A DNA stretch of 64,000 nucleotides from Site-B1 sp963827785 (GCA_963827785.1 CAWHCT010000019.1:129717-193716); one strand, 5' to 3'. Counted from the stretch's first letter, positions 10,085 through 21,464 are shown. Notes: generated from the letters alone by a model not told the origin. Translations and numbers: made by a program.

Positions 10085-11538
10085 TCTGGAATCAACCACC
10101 AAAATGGTCGCATTTTGGCTTTCCACAAAAAGGCATAATGCAACATAAGTTTAAGCCAATGTCCTGCTAATCCAATAGCTCCAAAGGTTTTGCCTAAATG
10201 TCTTCCATGTGAATCTGGATATTTAACAAAATCCGGTACAATTGGATACGTGGTGATACTAACGCCACTTCCATCCCAAAATCCATAACCAGCAGACGCA
10301 ATACATGCTGCTCCCATATTTCCCATTGAGCCTTTATGATGTAAATCTTCTTTTCCTTTTTTAATGGTGTCGATAATGTTATCAGCCACTAATTTTGCAG
10401 TAATTCCAGAAGGCATTCCTGTTCTTGGAGGCGCAGGAAAAATATCTGTTCCGTTTTTACTTTTTCGTGGTTTAGAAATAGTATGTGGTGGCGCAAATGC
10501 AATTCCAGGAGCAAAAATATTTTTGTAACTCGGATTTTGATAAGTTTCCGGCCAATCCTGAACGGTCCACTCTTCGTAAGGTCTTGGTGTATAATCTGCA
10601 TCTACTATCATGAAACCTTTAAAAAGTTTATCGGTGATGTCTTGATTGTTTTTATCAAAAGCCTTAAATCCATGACCTGAAAAAGCCGGAATTAACATAG
10701 AGAAATCGAAGGCTTCCGTTTTATAATCACCATCCAAATTTTCGTAATGCGCTATACCATCTTCAATTTTATTAACGCCTGCACCAAGTATCCATTTAAT
10801 GCCTCTGTCGTCAAAAATCATTTCAATCATTTCACTGGATTTCATAATCATATCACCATAACTCATCAACATACCATCCATACCAAAATCACCTAAACTG
10901 TATTCGTTGGAAATCCAAGTAACTTCAGCCATATCGCGAACTTTATGACGTCTTAACTCTTGCTCAACGTTCAAAATATATTCAAAAGCAGCACCTTGAC
11001 AGGTTGCTTTAGCATGTCCTGTTCCAATAAGAATTTTAACCTTTTTTCCTTGTTTCATCAACTCAATCTGCTCTTTCAATCCTTCCCAGGCATGCTCGGC
11101 ATGTCCATAAGTACAAACAGAATAGGTTCCGTTTTTTCCTGGAATCAAGCCATTAGTCCCTTCAAAATTTAATTTTGGCCCTGTTGCATTAATCAAATAA
11201 TCATAGGTTACTTTTTCTTGAGTTCCTTTCTTCTCTCCTACTACATATTCGGCTAACACATATGGTTTGCTTTCTGATGAATCTCCTTCTGGATGAAAAG
11301 TAAGCGCCTTAGCTTGTTTAAAATCGATTCCTTTTCTTTTGTACAAAGGCGCCAAAGGGAATAACAATTTTTTGGCTTTCATTCTGCCAATTCCAACCCA
11401 AATATTCGAAGGTATCCATTGGTAATTACTATTAGGAGACACGACAACAACCTCATGCTTTTTAGACAGTTTTCTGCGTAAATGTGAAGCAGCAACATGA
11501 CCTGAGATTCCTGCTCCTAAAACAACTATTCTTGACAT
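10081..11538 (-). CDS. SQR-like FAD/NAD(P) oxidoreductase, 485 aa
   Basis: Intact. N-terminal FAD motif GAGISGHVAASHLRRKL, then the quinone-oxidoreductase pattern VVVVSPNSNYQWIPSNIWVGIG, typical of the sulfide:quinone oxidoreductase superfamily. Candidate redox Cys residues occur in YSVCTYGHAEHAWEGL, HAKATCQGAAFEY and GAACIASAGYGFWDGSG. The second nucleotide/quinone region contains NIFAPGIAFAPPH and ARTGMPSG-like sequence (PPRTGMPSGITAKLVADNI). At 485 aa it is longer than the type II SQR at 34468, so it is a separate branch, possibly oxidising sulfide or polysulfide to quinone at the inner membrane. It has its own motif A promoter and is followed by a coupled 66-aa gene. Confidence 0.75.
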   Translation of the reverse strand: MSRIVVLGAGISGHVAASHLRRKLSKKHEVVVVSPNSNYQWIPSNIWVGIGRMKAKKLLFPLAPLYKRKGIDFKQAKALTFHPEGDSSESKPYVLAEYVVGEKKGTQEKVTYDYLINATGPKLNFEGTNGLIPGKNGTYSVCTYGHAEHAWEGLKEQIELMKQGKKVKILIGTGHAKATCQGAAFEYILNVEQELRRHKVRDMAEVTWISNEYSLGDFGMDGMLMSYGDMIMKSSEMIEMIFDDRGIKWILGAGVNKIEDGIAHYENLDGDYKTEAFDFSMLIPAFSGHGFKAFDKNNQDITDKLFKGFMIVDADYTPRPYEEWTVQDWPETYQNPSYKNIFAPGIAFAPPHTISKPRKSKNGTDIFPAPPRTGMPSGITAKLVADNIIDTIKKGKEDLHHKGSMGNMGAACIASAGYGFWDGSGVSITTYPIVPDFVKYPDSHGRHLGKTFGAIGLAGHWLKLMLHYAFLWKAKMRPFWWLIPE

Positions 11539-11554
11539 AGATTTTTTTTAATGT

Positions 11555-11599
11555 TAAATATATTTTGACTAATGCACGCTTACAGTTACAATTGTTACA
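11555..11599 (-). promoter_or_regulatory. Motif A promoter of SQR-like gene
   Basis: Minus strand operator TGTAACAATTGTAACT (11584-11599; left half perfect, right half two mismatches), 21 bp spacer, then -7 element TATATTTA (plus 11555-11562), 16 bp before the ATG at 11538. The weaker half-site is supported by the invariant spacing found at the other promoters in the window. Confidence 0.55.
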
Positions 11600-11608
11600 G
11601 ATTAAACC

Positions 11609-12648
11609 CTAGTAACTTGTATCATCCAGTTTTACCTTACCATAAAAAGTTTTATACAGAAATAAAAAATAACCAGCTAAAAGTGGAGCACCTATAACCA
11701 CAATTGTTAACATAATTCCTAGTGATTTTTGTGAAGAAGCTGCATTGTAAATGGTAACACTGTATTCGGGATCTATAGTTGACGGCAACAAAACAGGGTA
11801 CAACTGAAAAGCTACCAACATCAATAAAAATGCCATGGTTAAAGATGAAAAAATAAGTGCAAATCCATAATTCTTCTTTGCTATAAGCCTAGGGACGTTG
11901 GCAACTGCTAAGAAAGACAACAATGGGATAATGAAAAATATGGGTGTTTCCTTAAAATTGTCAGTTACACCGGGTATAAATATCAATGTATATAAAGATG
12001 TTATAGAAAAACTTACTATAAAAAATATCATCCCATTTTTAAGAAGATAGGTTAATCTGGCATGTAATCGGCCTTCAGTTTTTAATAATAAAAAAATAGC
12101 CCCTTGTGTCATAAAAATTGACAGCGTAGTAAATCCAACCATAATGGCATAAGGACCTAAGAATGAAAAGAAGATTCCACCCTTGTAGCTAAAGTTTTCA
12201 CCAATTGCAAATCCTTCTAAGATATTTCCCAGCACTACACCAAGTAAAAAAGCTATTAAGGTATTTGAAACAAAATAAATGACATCCCAGGTTTTGCGCC
12301 ACCAGAGCATTTCTTCGGCGCTTCTGAATTTTATGGCTGAGGAACGTAATACTAGTAACATTAAAAACAACATAAAAGGAATGTACATTGCCGATAGCAT
12401 AGTAGCATACATCACAGGAAATCCAGCAAACAAAGCACCTCCACCAATGATCAACCACACTTGATTAGCATCCCATAATTGGTCCAATGGCATTAATGGC
12501 TATTCTTCTGCTTAAGTCTTTTTTAAAGAACAAATGCCAAGCACCTGCGCCATAATCAAAACCTTCTAAAATGGCATAACCTGAAAATAATAAGTCCAAC
12601 AACTAAGTACCAAAGAGTTGGATAATCTATACCTAAAAATGTTTCCAT
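11609..12648 (-). CDS. cydB: Cytochrome bd ubiquinol oxidase subunit II
   Basis: About 346 aa. Second subunit of cytochrome bd, the high-affinity quinol oxidase that reduces O2 without proton pumping. The start at 12648 gives METFLGIDYPTLWYLVVGL, typical of CydB, and the family segment PLWDANQVWLIIGGGALFAG is present, followed by eight or so hydrophobic helices through VFLFLYK-like ends. Two indels disturb the first 50 codons (between 12490 and 12600), after which the frame is intact. It lies 10 bp after cydA on the same strand and shares its motif A promoter. Confidence 0.9.
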
Positions 12649-12658
12649 GTAATTTCTT

Positions 12659-14008
12659 TTAAATAATTTCTAATTCATTTTTGGCCTCATCATAAGGACC
12701 ATGTTTAATTTTTTTGTTTAAAGAGTATAAAAACAATACCAGTAATAAGAGATATAAATTACTGCAAATAGAATTAATGAAAACAAAATTTGATTGGCTG
12801 ATACTTCTTGTGAAAAACCTTCACTTGTTCTCAAATGACCATAAACAATCCAGGGTTGTCGCCCCATTTCGGCTGCAAACCAACCCGCTTGGTTGGCAAT
12901 TTGAGGTAAAATAACGGAAAAAGAGAAAATCCACATTAACCATTTTGTTTCAAATAATTTTCCTCTCCACCACAAAAAACTAGCATAAAAAGTTATGGCT
13001 ATTAAAAACATGCCGATTGAGATCATGATATGATAAAATTGAAAAACAGCATTAACCTGACCAGGTCTGATCTTCTTTAGGAAATGCATTTAAACCTGTA
13101 ATTGGTGCCTCAAAATCTTGATGGACCAAAAATGATAATCCTCCGGGAACACCTATTCCCGAAACTTTTTGAGTTTCATTATCAACCCATCCTAAAAGAT
13201 ATAGATCTGCAGGAGCTGACTTTTCATAGTGTCCTTCCATGGCTGCTAACTTTGCAGGCTGATTTTCTGCAACACCATCAGCAGAAGAATGTCCAGAAAG
13301 CAATTGGGTAAATGAAACAACAGCAGCAACGATCAATGCAATTTTGAATGCCCTTTTAGATAATTCAACATACCTGCCTTTTCTAATATAATACGCATGA
13401 ACACTTAAAACCATAAAAGCGCCAGCTAAAAATGCACCTTGCCATGTATGTATAATTCTGTCTATACTGGAAGGATTTAAAACCATTTCCCAAAAATCGG
13501 TCACTTCAGCTCTTGCGTTTAATCCCTCACCAACTATATGATATCCTGCAGGAGTCTGCTGCCAGCTGTTTGCAACAACAATCCAAACAGCCGAGAACAT
13601 AGAGCCTAAAAATACACCAATGGTGGATATAAAATGCACTTTGGGAGAAACTCTGTTCCATCCAAAAATCAATATTCCAAGAAATGTGCTCTCCAATCCA
13701 AAAGCAAATAAACCTTCAGCTGCTAAAGCACTGCCAAAAATATCACCTACATATTTTGAATATACAGCCCAATTAGTTCCAAATTCAAATTCCATTATAA
13801 TACCTGTAGCTACACCTATTCCGAAAATAATTGCAAATATTTTTAACCAAAAACGAGTTAAAATTTCGTACTCTTTGTTTCCAGTCTTTAAATACAAACC
13901 TTCCATGATCACCATTATAAGCCCTATCCCGATACTTAAAGGAGGATAGATATAATGAAATGCGATAGTAAAAGCAAATTGTATTCTGGCTAATATTTCA
14001 ACATCCAT
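12659..14008 (-). CDS. cydA: Cytochrome bd ubiquinol oxidase subunit I
   Basis: About 449 aa. Carries hemes b558, b595 and d and oxidises quinol. Seen are the N-terminal heme ligand His18 in FAFTIAFHYIYPPLSIG, the GWFAAEMGRQPWIVYG motif of the quinol side, and the C-terminal helix ending LLVLFLYSLNKKIKHG. Length and the short region before GRQPW indicate the short Q-loop form. Frame breaks occur near 13060 and 12735; the true end is read in the restored frame (stop 12659-12661). Cytochrome bd resists sulfide, which suits its control by the same motif A operator as the sulfide oxidation genes. Confidence 0.92.
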
Positions 14009-14027
14009 AGTTTATTAATTATTGAGT

Positions 14028-14071
14028 AAAATTAGCTAGGCTTTTAAAAACACTTAGCAACATATGTTACT
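14028..14071 (-). promoter_or_regulatory. Motif A promoter of cydAB
   Basis: Operator AGCAACATATGTTACT on the plus strand (14056-14071), a palindrome with one broken pair, matching TGTAAC-N4-GTTACA at 13 of 16 positions or better. It is followed on the minus strand after 20-21 bp by the -7 element TAATTTTA (14028-14035). The ATG is 19 bp further. Confidence 0.65.
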
Positions 14072-14115
14072 AAAAAAAAGCAGCTTGAAAACTGCTAAAA
14101 GATCTTTATTGAATA

Positions 14116-15454
14116 TTAATTGATTTTTTTATCAGAATCTACATTTAATATTTCTCCACTCAACTGCAGTAATTCCAACTCTAGAAGTTTTGCATCATAT
14201 TTTGCATTATTATAAGGCTGTTTTAGAATTCAATAGATTGATTTGTGCCTGACGGAATTCTATTGAAGTAACCTGACCCAGTTTATATCGTTCCTCAGTT
14301 CTTTCAAAATTATTCTGATTTGTCAATACGTTTTTTTCCTGAGCCTGAAGAACAAAAAATGCATTTTGATAGGAATCATAAACTATTATTCAAATTGTTT
14401 TTAAGGATCTCTAGCTGTTGCTCTTTTAAAATCTGCTGATTTTCCAAAGCAATTTTGGCATTCGCCACTCTTGTTTTGGTGCTACCTCCATCAAATAAAT
14501 TCCACGACAGATTTATTCCCGCATTTAAGTCCTGTCGAATTTGATCCTGCTAAAAATGAAGTCGGCGGATTGATACTTTTATTCCAGCCATATGAGGATG
14601 TTAAACCAGCTGTTGGCAAATAGCCGGATTTATTGAGTTTTAAATTGAATTCACTTATCGCTATATTTTTTTCAAACTGCTTTAACAATACATTATTTTC
14701 GATTGCTTTGTTAAACAATTCTTCAAAGGATATCAATGAAATGAAGTCCACGTCTGTTTCAACTTCATAGCTTAGATCTTGCTGAGAACCCAGAACAATA
14801 TTCAAATCACGTTTGACATTGAAATATTGTTGTTTTGAGTTTATATAATTAATACTGTCATTGTTGACATCTACTTCGGCATTTAACAATTCTAATTTAG
14901 TTGATTGACCATATTCATATTGATATTGAGCTCGCTCCAACCTTTGTTTTGATATCTTCAAAGCCTCATTTAAATTATTAGTATTTTCTGATAGTCTTGC
15001 AATTTGAAAATATACACTAAACAATTGCAAATACATGTTCTCAATGGTTTCTCTTGCCTGCAATTCAGATAAATTATAAGTTTCCTTTAATTGCTTGTAA
15101 TTATACTTTCTGCCTAAACCATCAAAAATGGTATAATTCAATCCAATTGAAGCATTAAAAGATTTCGTTTCTGCGCCATTCACAGTAGTTGTTGAACCAT
15201 CCTGCCGTTCAATTTCCTGATTGCTGTTGTTATAATTTGCTCCTGCACTAGACGTAACTGTTGGTAAAAACCCAGTGTTATAAACGCTGGAATTGTTTTT
15301 TGCAATTTCAACATTATTAGTCGCAATTTTAACGCCATAATTATTCTCTAATGCAATTTCCAAGGCCTCTTTTTTTGTCAATATATCTTGCGAACTTACT
15401 TGAATTGCAAGAAATACAAGCAGTGTAGTTGTATGTTTTCTTAATGTAATTCAT
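14116..15454 (-). CDS. TolC-family outer membrane efflux protein (second RND operon)
   Basis: About 445 aa. Restoring one extra A near 15438 gives the start MNYIKKHTTTLLVFLAIQ at 15454 with a signal peptide cleaved near VSSQD, then TKKEALEIALENNYGVKIATN, the standard TolC opening. Two helical-hairpin repeats follow, the second containing LSWNLFDGGSTKTRVANAKI and YKLGQVTSIEFRQAQINLL. Further breaks lie near 14500, 14390 and 14230. The start overlaps the pump stop by 14 bp, so the four genes marR-MFP-RND-TolC are one operon. It forms the outer-membrane exit duct of this pump. Confidence 0.8.
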
Positions 15455-18400
15455 CATCCTCATAATTAGATTCAATAATTGCTCTTTCAACTTCTTCTTT
15501 AGTGATATCTTTTCCAGTTATCATCCATTTAATAAATACTTTAATGGAATTAGATACAGATAATAACAAAGGCAACATAACCAATGTTAAAACCGTTGCA
15601 ATACCAATTCCGTAAGAAATGGAAACTGCCATTGGTTTTAAAAATTGTGCTTGTCTACTTCCTTCTAACAATAAAGGTGCTAAGCCTGCAATAGTAGTTA
15701 ATGAGGTTAAGAAGATGGCTCTAAAACGGGATTTTCCTGCTTGTATTAAGGCATCATCAAACTTCATGCCTTCCATTTAAATATTGAATTTACCTATTAA
15801 TACCAGACCATCATTGACCATAATTCCTATTAAAGCAATAATACCTAACCATGATAAAATATTTATAGGAAAGCCATGAACAAAATGACCAAAGGCTACT
15901 CCAATTAAACTAAACGGAATCAATAACATCAACAACAATGGTTGACTGTAGGTTCTGAAAGTAAAGGCAATAACGATATATATTAAAATCAAAATTATGG
16001 GTCCAACCAATTTAACAGAAGCTGATTGTTTTTATTTGCTTCTCTATTCTGACCTTCATATAATGCAGAAACCGTTGGATATTTTGATATTATTTCTGGC
16101 ATAATTCGATCTCTAATATCATCCAAAACATCTGTAGCACTATCGTCCGGAGATTTTAAATCGGCTGTTATTTGAATCTCTCGTTTACCTTCTAAATGAT
16201 TGATCGCTACATCACCTCTTTCAATTTTATAAGTAGCAATTTCAGAAAAAGGAACTCTACTTCCAGAAGGTGTAATAATCCACATATCATCTAAATCCTT
16301 AATAGACGAACGGTCTTCCTTTTTATATCGAACCCAAACTTTGATTTCATCTTGTCCACGTTGAAAACGTTGTGCTTGAAACCCAAAGAAACCAGAGCGA
16401 ACCTGACTCATTATGCTTTGAAGATTTAAACCCAAAATATTGGCTTTATCTTTTAACTGGATTTGAATTTCCTTAATTCCAGCAGGATCATTGTCTGAAA
16501 CATCTTTTAAAACTGAATTACATTTCCAATTCAGATTTCAATTCGGCTTTAGCCGCTTTAAGTTCTGTTATATTATTTCCTAAAAGAGAAACCGCAACAG
16601 GACTTCCTCCAAAATTTCCACCAGATCCAAATATCAAACTTTCAACACCATACACTTTTCCAGTTAAATCTCGTATTTTATTGGTTACTTCCTGCGATTC
16701 TAAATCGCCTCTTAACTCACCAGGCAATAAATTAACCGTTAAAGATGCATTGGAAGTACCCGGACCAATTCGTTTTATAACATTCTGAACCACAGATTGC
16801 CCATCAAACTGTTCTTTATCGTATTCTTCATTGACTATCCAAACCTTTTCTTCGATGCTCGAAATGATTGAATCTGTAATCATTTCGTTTGTCCCTTGTG
16901 GCATTTTAAGTTCTATAGATACTCTATCACTTGCAATTCTAGGGAAAAATGAGGTACCAACAATTCCGCCTCCAATGGCTCCAATACTAAATATTAATAA
17001 GGCAATTGGAATGGCAAACCCAAAAATTTTTTCTTAAGAAAAACGTTAAATAAGGAACATAAACCGCATCTCTAAAATTTATTAAATATTTATCTGCTCC
17101 TTTATTTAATTTAATAAAAAATGCATTGAATTTATTTGGATGCCTGTCTTTTCGCTGCAGCGCTTTTGAATGTGCTACGTGAGCAGGTAAAATTATTAAA
17201 GCTTCTATCATCGAAACCAACAAGGTTAAAATAACGACCGTTGAAACTTCACCAAAAAACTCACCAATTCTTCCATCTAAAAAGAAAGAACGTAGAAAAA
17301 GCAATCATGGTAGTCAATAATGCTGAAACAACTGGTGGTAATACTTCTACAGTTCCATCTATGGCAGCTCTTATTGGTGATTTACCTTTTTCATAATGAT
17401 GATAAATATTTTCTCCAATTACAATACCATCATCCACCAAAATACCAATCACGATAATCATCCCGAAAAGCGATAATACATTAATGGTTACTCCCAATTG
17501 AGCTGCGAAAATAAACATCCCGAAGAATGAGATTGGAAGCCCAAAAGCAACCCAAAATGCCAAACGTGCATTTAAAAATATAGCCAAAAAGAATAAAACC
17601 AATAACACTCCCATAATGGCATTCTTCACCAACAATTCTGTACGTTGGTTTAAAGTAATAGATGAATCACTTGACACATTTAACTTGAACATTGTCGTGC
17701 TGCTGATTGAATTTATCAATGTATTGTCTTAACATCTTCTGCAGAGACAATTAGATCTTCACTATTGGTGTTACTCACTGAAATATTAATGGATTTTTTA
17801 CCATTAAAATAAATTCTATCAGGCGTTTCAGACCAGGTGTCCTGCACATCTGCCACATCTTTTAATCTGATGATATTTCCATTAGATTCTGCTCGAACAA
17901 TAATATCATAAAGTTCGTCTCCATAATACGAACGGTTTCTGGCTCTAATTAAATAATCCTCTTCACTGGTTTTAATATTTCCACCCGTAATTAAGATATT
18001 GGTTCTGCTTACGGCATTGGCAACATCTTGAAATGACAAATTATAGGCTCTTAAATCGTTTTCTCTTACAGAAATCGCTATTTCTTCTTCTGGAAAACCA
18101 GAGATAGATACTTGTGAAATACCTTCAATACCTCGTAAATCGTTTTCGACAGTTCTGGCATATTGCTTTAAGGTCGATAAAGGAATATTATCACCACTTA
18201 AAGTAAAACTGATTGTTTGCCTTGTGGTTTCAACTTTTGCAATAACAGGAGGTTCCATACCACTTGGAAAGGAAGGAACTCTATCTACTGCGTTTTTAAC
18301 ATCTGTAGAACAACATCAATGTTTTTGCCTTTTTCTGTCTCTACACTAATTGCTGCAGAATTTTCCTGTGATACAGAAGTGACACGTTCCACACCAACAA

Positions 18401-18623
18401 TACCCTTTAGGTTGTCTTCAATTTTAAGTACAACACCTTCTTCCATTTCTGCTGGTGATGCGCCTGGATAAGTGAGACTAATCTGAATTAATTTTGAATC
18501 TGTTAATGGGAAAAACGATGATTTCATCGATTTTGCACCTATAGCTCCAAATACTAGAAAAGCTAATATCGTTACATTAACAGCAACAGGAAATTTTATA
18601 AAATAACTTATGACTTTTTTCAT
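15441..18623 (-). CDS. RND (AcrB/HAE1-type) efflux pump, frameshifted
   Basis: About 1,060 aa when read across about eight frame breaks. Starts MKKVISYFIKFPVAVNVTIL, with the HAE1 signature FFPLTDSKLIQISLTYPGAS and GASPAEMEEGVVLKIE, the TM4 proton-relay motif VIGILVDDGIVIGENIYHHY (near 17400-17450), and the C-terminal GLVLIGKFNI-type helices with LTSLTTIAGLAPLLLEGSRQ. The spacing of domains is normal and no stop codon is seen other than at frame breaks. It is co-transcribed with the MFP (12 bp upstream) and TolC (14-bp overlap) and presumably controlled by the MarR gene. Substrate cannot be inferred. Confidence 0.8.
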
Positions 18624-18634
18624 CTGTAATTCTG

Positions 18635-19752
18635 TTATTGCTTGTCTTCAAAGATTTTTACTTGCATGCCTTGATACGCTCCAGGTGTTGGTTTTGACAA
18701 CAATAATGTCCCATTTTCAATACCTTTGATTACAGCACTTTCCGCCGAGAAATAAACGGGATCTACATCTATTAAATCTAAAATTGAATCTCTTACAATA
18801 TAACAATTGCTTATTATCCACCAATAATTTTCTGGAAATTTCAATGGCATCTTTTTCACTTCTTGCCGATAAATTAGCTTCCAAATAAGTGCCTTCTCTT
18901 AAATCGCTGTGGGCTACTTGAATGTAGGCTTTAATAGTTTGAGAGGTTGCATCCACTTTCCCATTAATTCTGATCACTTTTCCCGTATACTCTTTTGTTT
19001 TTTCATGATTATGAAGCTTCACAGTATTGCCTTTCTTTAACAAATCGGCAAATTCGGCATTAACAGATACTTCCATTTCATACACACTTGGGTCGATAAA
19101 TTCACCTAACTTCTGCCCTGCTCTAACCAAAGTTCCCGGAGTTACTAAAGCTTCAGTTAAAATCCCATTATAAGGTGCTTTTAAATTGTATTTCCCCAAT
19201 TTTACTTCAAGGTTTTTCACATTGAAGTAAGCCGAATTAATTCCCCTTCCGGAAATAAAGAACTTTTCCTTATCTGAATTTAAAGCTGGCAATTCGGGTG
19301 TGGTTTTATTGATATCAAAGCTATTTAAATAGGCCTGCCATTTTTGATATTCATCAGGATAATCCAAACGAATATCTGGCATTATGGAAGTTAGAACTAT
19401 TATAAAAATTACTTTTTTGCGATTGGAGATTTGCATAGAACTCATCACTATTTATTCTGATGATATTCTCGCCTTTATAATAGGAAGTACCTGCTTTGAA
19501 TTCTTTAGTTGATGGTTTTAGAACACCTTGAACTTCTGCATATAACTCGATTTTATGTTTTGCAGTCAGGTTCCCACTGGTTGTAATTATAATAGGAATG
19601 TCTTTGTTTTGAACTTCTTCAACAAATACAGTCTTGACAATTTTATCGAAGGATGGTTTTGGCTTCTTTTTGTTATCAATTAGATACTTAGCAATAAACA
19701 CGGCTCCTACTAACAATAAAACACCTAATACAATGGATATTATTTTTCTCAT
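18635..19752 (-). CDS. RND membrane fusion protein (AcrA family)
   Basis: About 372 aa. Starts with an uncleaved or lipid-free membrane anchor (MRKIISIVLGVLLLVGAVFIAKYLI), then a lipoyl-type strand region with IIITTSGNLTAKHKIELYAEVQGVL, a short hairpin, and the second half KYNLKAPYNGILTEALVTPG followed by the barrel domain (TVKLHNHEKTKEYTGKVIRI) and a C-terminal membrane-proximal domain ending VKIFEDKQ. Frame breaks lie near 19400 and 18800. It adapts the RND pump to its TolC partner. The gene is 9 bp after marR and 12 bp before the pump. Confidence 0.75.
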
Positions 19753-19761
19753 TTTGATTGG

Positions 19762-20228
19762 TTATATAGATTCTATTTCAGAATCAAAATTAGATTGAAT
19801 TTTCTTTAAAGTTTTAATTATTTGTTGTTTCTCTGAAGTAGAAATATTCTGCTCCATCGTTTTAATCATATCATTAATGGCTGGTTTACACTTTTTAAAT
19901 GTTTCTTTACCGAAATCGGTTAAATACACATGATTAATGCGCTTGTCTTCTTTACATTGCTTTCTTACGATATAATCTTTCTTCTCCATTTTTGAAAGCA
20001 AACGTGTGAGTGATGATTTATTACGCAAGTGTTAAATAGGCTAATTCGTTTTGACTTAAACCATCATTATCATGCAAGCGCTTTAAAACTATCATCTGTT
20101 CTTTGGATAAATCCAGACCATGATTGTTGAAATTTTCCTGTAAATAATATTCTAAAATCTTAACAGTCCTTCCTAACCAAGGACCAATGGAGTTTTCAAA
20201 ATCGACTACTATGACTTTCAGATTTCAT
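19762..20228 (-). CDS. MarR-family transcriptional regulator of the RND operon
   Basis: About 155 aa, read from ATG 20228 (MKSE...) through two frame breaks (near 20200 and 20035). The winged helix is clear: LSKEQMIVLKRLHDNDGLSQ, then NELAYLTLRNKSSLTRLLSKMEKKDYIVRK (recognition helix NKSSLTRLL) and the wing KEDKRINHVYLTDFG. The dimerisation helices lie at both ends. MarR proteins usually repress and release DNA on binding small ligands or on oxidation. It heads the MFP-RND-TolC operon, and a 40-bp perfect palindrome centred 36 bp before its start is the obvious autoregulatory operator. Confidence 0.85.
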
Positions 20229-20243
20229 TTTGCAAATATAAAA

Positions 20244-20283
20244 AAAACTTTAAATAGTTGCATATGCAACTATTTAAAGTTTT
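20244..20283. promoter_or_regulatory. 40-bp perfect palindrome, MarR operator candidate
   Basis: Perfect inverted repeat centred between 20263 and 20264, with core TAGTTGCATATGCAACTA and AT-rich flanks AAAACTTTAA/TTAAAGTTTT. MarR proteins bind palindromes of about 18-20 bp, which fits the core. The extra flanking symmetry also makes a strong hairpin with T-rich ends, so it may double as a terminator between the DUF2202 genes (ending at 20318) and marR. Confidence 0.75.
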
Positions 20284-20317
20284 ATGTAATGTAAAATCAG
20301 CTTAACCTAAAGAAACT

Positions 20318-20830
20318 TTATAATCTTGAAAGCTGTCTGTTAAACGCCCTTAGGTGATTGTTAGAGGCACGAAGTAAATTAGAATATACTTGCCTAATGT
20401 ATTCATCATTTGTGTTTGCAATAGCTTTTTCTAAATCTGCAATATCTGTTTCTTCAATTAGTATTCCTACTAGAAAAGCATCATGCCTTGATTTCCCTCC
20501 TTTTTCGATTAAATTATTATACATTTTTTGCAAATCGTCATTATAAAAAACACCTCTTTTATCGCTTAATTTATATTCAAAATTATGATCATCAAGTAAG
20601 GTTTGTATCATGTCCATATGTTGTTGTTCACTTTGTTTAATATTATTGAACACTTTTAAATTCCACATGTCATCTAAATACTCATAAACATCTCTGGCTA
20701 CTTTTTCTTCTTCTAGCATAAATTTCATGTCAGCAATTGTTTGTTCTGTATGAGATGTATTTTGACTAAAACTATTCATGCTAAATAAGATTAAAAGTAT
20801 AATTACTGTTTTATTGATTACATTGCTCAT
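20318..20830 (-). CDS. DUF2202 ferritin-like protein, secreted
   Basis: 170 aa. Signal peptide MSNVINKTVIILLILFSMNSFSQ, then one DUF2202 domain. Conserved acidic helix MLEEEKVARDVYEYLDDMW contains the first Glu ligands, and QSEQQHMDMIQTLLDDH carries an ExxH-like second set; a further helix pair follows with EETDIADLEKAI and NHLRAFNRQL. DUF2202 is a ferritin-like four-helix fold, presumed to bind a di-metal site; its role is unknown. It follows the paralogue at 20811-21464 with a 20-bp overlap, so the two are translated together. Confidence 0.75.
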   Translation of the reverse strand: MSNVINKTVIILLILFSMNSFSQNTSHTEQTIADMKFMLEEEKVARDVYEYLDDMWNLKVFNNIKQSEQQHMDMIQTLLDDHNFEYKLSDKRGVFYNDDLQKMYNNLIEKGGKSRHDAFLVGILIEETDIADLEKAIANTNDEYIRQVYSNLLRASNNHLRAFNRQLSRL

Positions 20831-21464
20831 GATTACTACTTATTATAAGGTTATATTCTTCTTGAGTTAAAAATTGTGGTGTATAGCTATTTCCTGAATT
20901 TTCAATTGATGATACAAAACTCCTTAAATGGTTTCTTGAGCCACATTGAAGACTGCCAAAAACATCTTTTAAAGCAGTATTGGATGTGGCATCAATATAT
21001 TCTTGTAAGTCTACAATATCCAAGTCTTCAATTGTTGCTCCAATTTGCAAGGCATTTTCTGTACTTAAACTACCTTCAATTGCAAACTGATCAAATAAAG
21101 CCTGAAGTTCCGAGTCAAAGAACTCACCATCAGGTAAAATTGAATAATCAATCATATTCACATCTAACAAATTGATAATAGCATCCATATGACTTTGCTC
21201 GCTGTTGCCAATGTTTGAAAATAGGTTTATATTCCATAAATCATTTAGAAATTTATAAGTATCTCTGGCCAGTTTTTCTTCTTCCAACATAAATAATAAA
21301 GCATCGGTATCCGCTTCTGTTAAATCCTCATTCTGTATGTTGTCTGTTTCAATTAAATTGTTTTCAACATTCATTCCATTAAAATCATCATTATCAGAAC
21401 AGGACATCATGAAACCAACAAATAAGAAGCTGGCAAGAATAGAATATACTTTGATAATTCTCAT
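20811..21464 (-). CDS. DUF2202 ferritin-like lipoprotein
   Basis: 217 aa from the ATG at 21464, chosen because MRIIKVYSILASFLFVGFMMSCSD is a good lipoprotein signal (Cys22); the longer start at 21512 would bury it. The DUF2202 domain shows LFMLEEEKLARDTYKFLNDLW and GNSEQSHMDAIINLLD, the same two acidic/His helices as its neighbour, then DLDIVDLQEYIDA and GSRNHLRSFV. A short Asp/Asn-rich spacer (residues 23-50) follows the lipid anchor. A weak motif A-like sequence stands upstream at 21540-21555 (TGCAACATTAGTTACT). Iron or other metal binding is inferred from the fold. Confidence 0.75.
   Translation of the reverse strand: MRIIKVYSILASFLFVGFMMSCSDNDDFNGMNVENNLIETDNIQNEDLTEADTDALLFMLEEEKLARDTYKFLNDLWNINLFSNIGNSEQSHMDAIINLLDVNMIDYSILPDGEFFDSELQALFDQFAIEGSLSTENALQIGATIEDLDIVDLQEYIDATSNTALKDVFGSLQCGSRNHLRSFVSSIENSGNSYTPQFLTQEEYNLIISSNHEQCNQ

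Noticed and set aside
9884..10126. 80-aa reading of the small gene beside the SQR-like enzyme
   Set aside because: The upstream part lies inside the flavoprotein coding region; the ATGA overlap start at 10084 is better.
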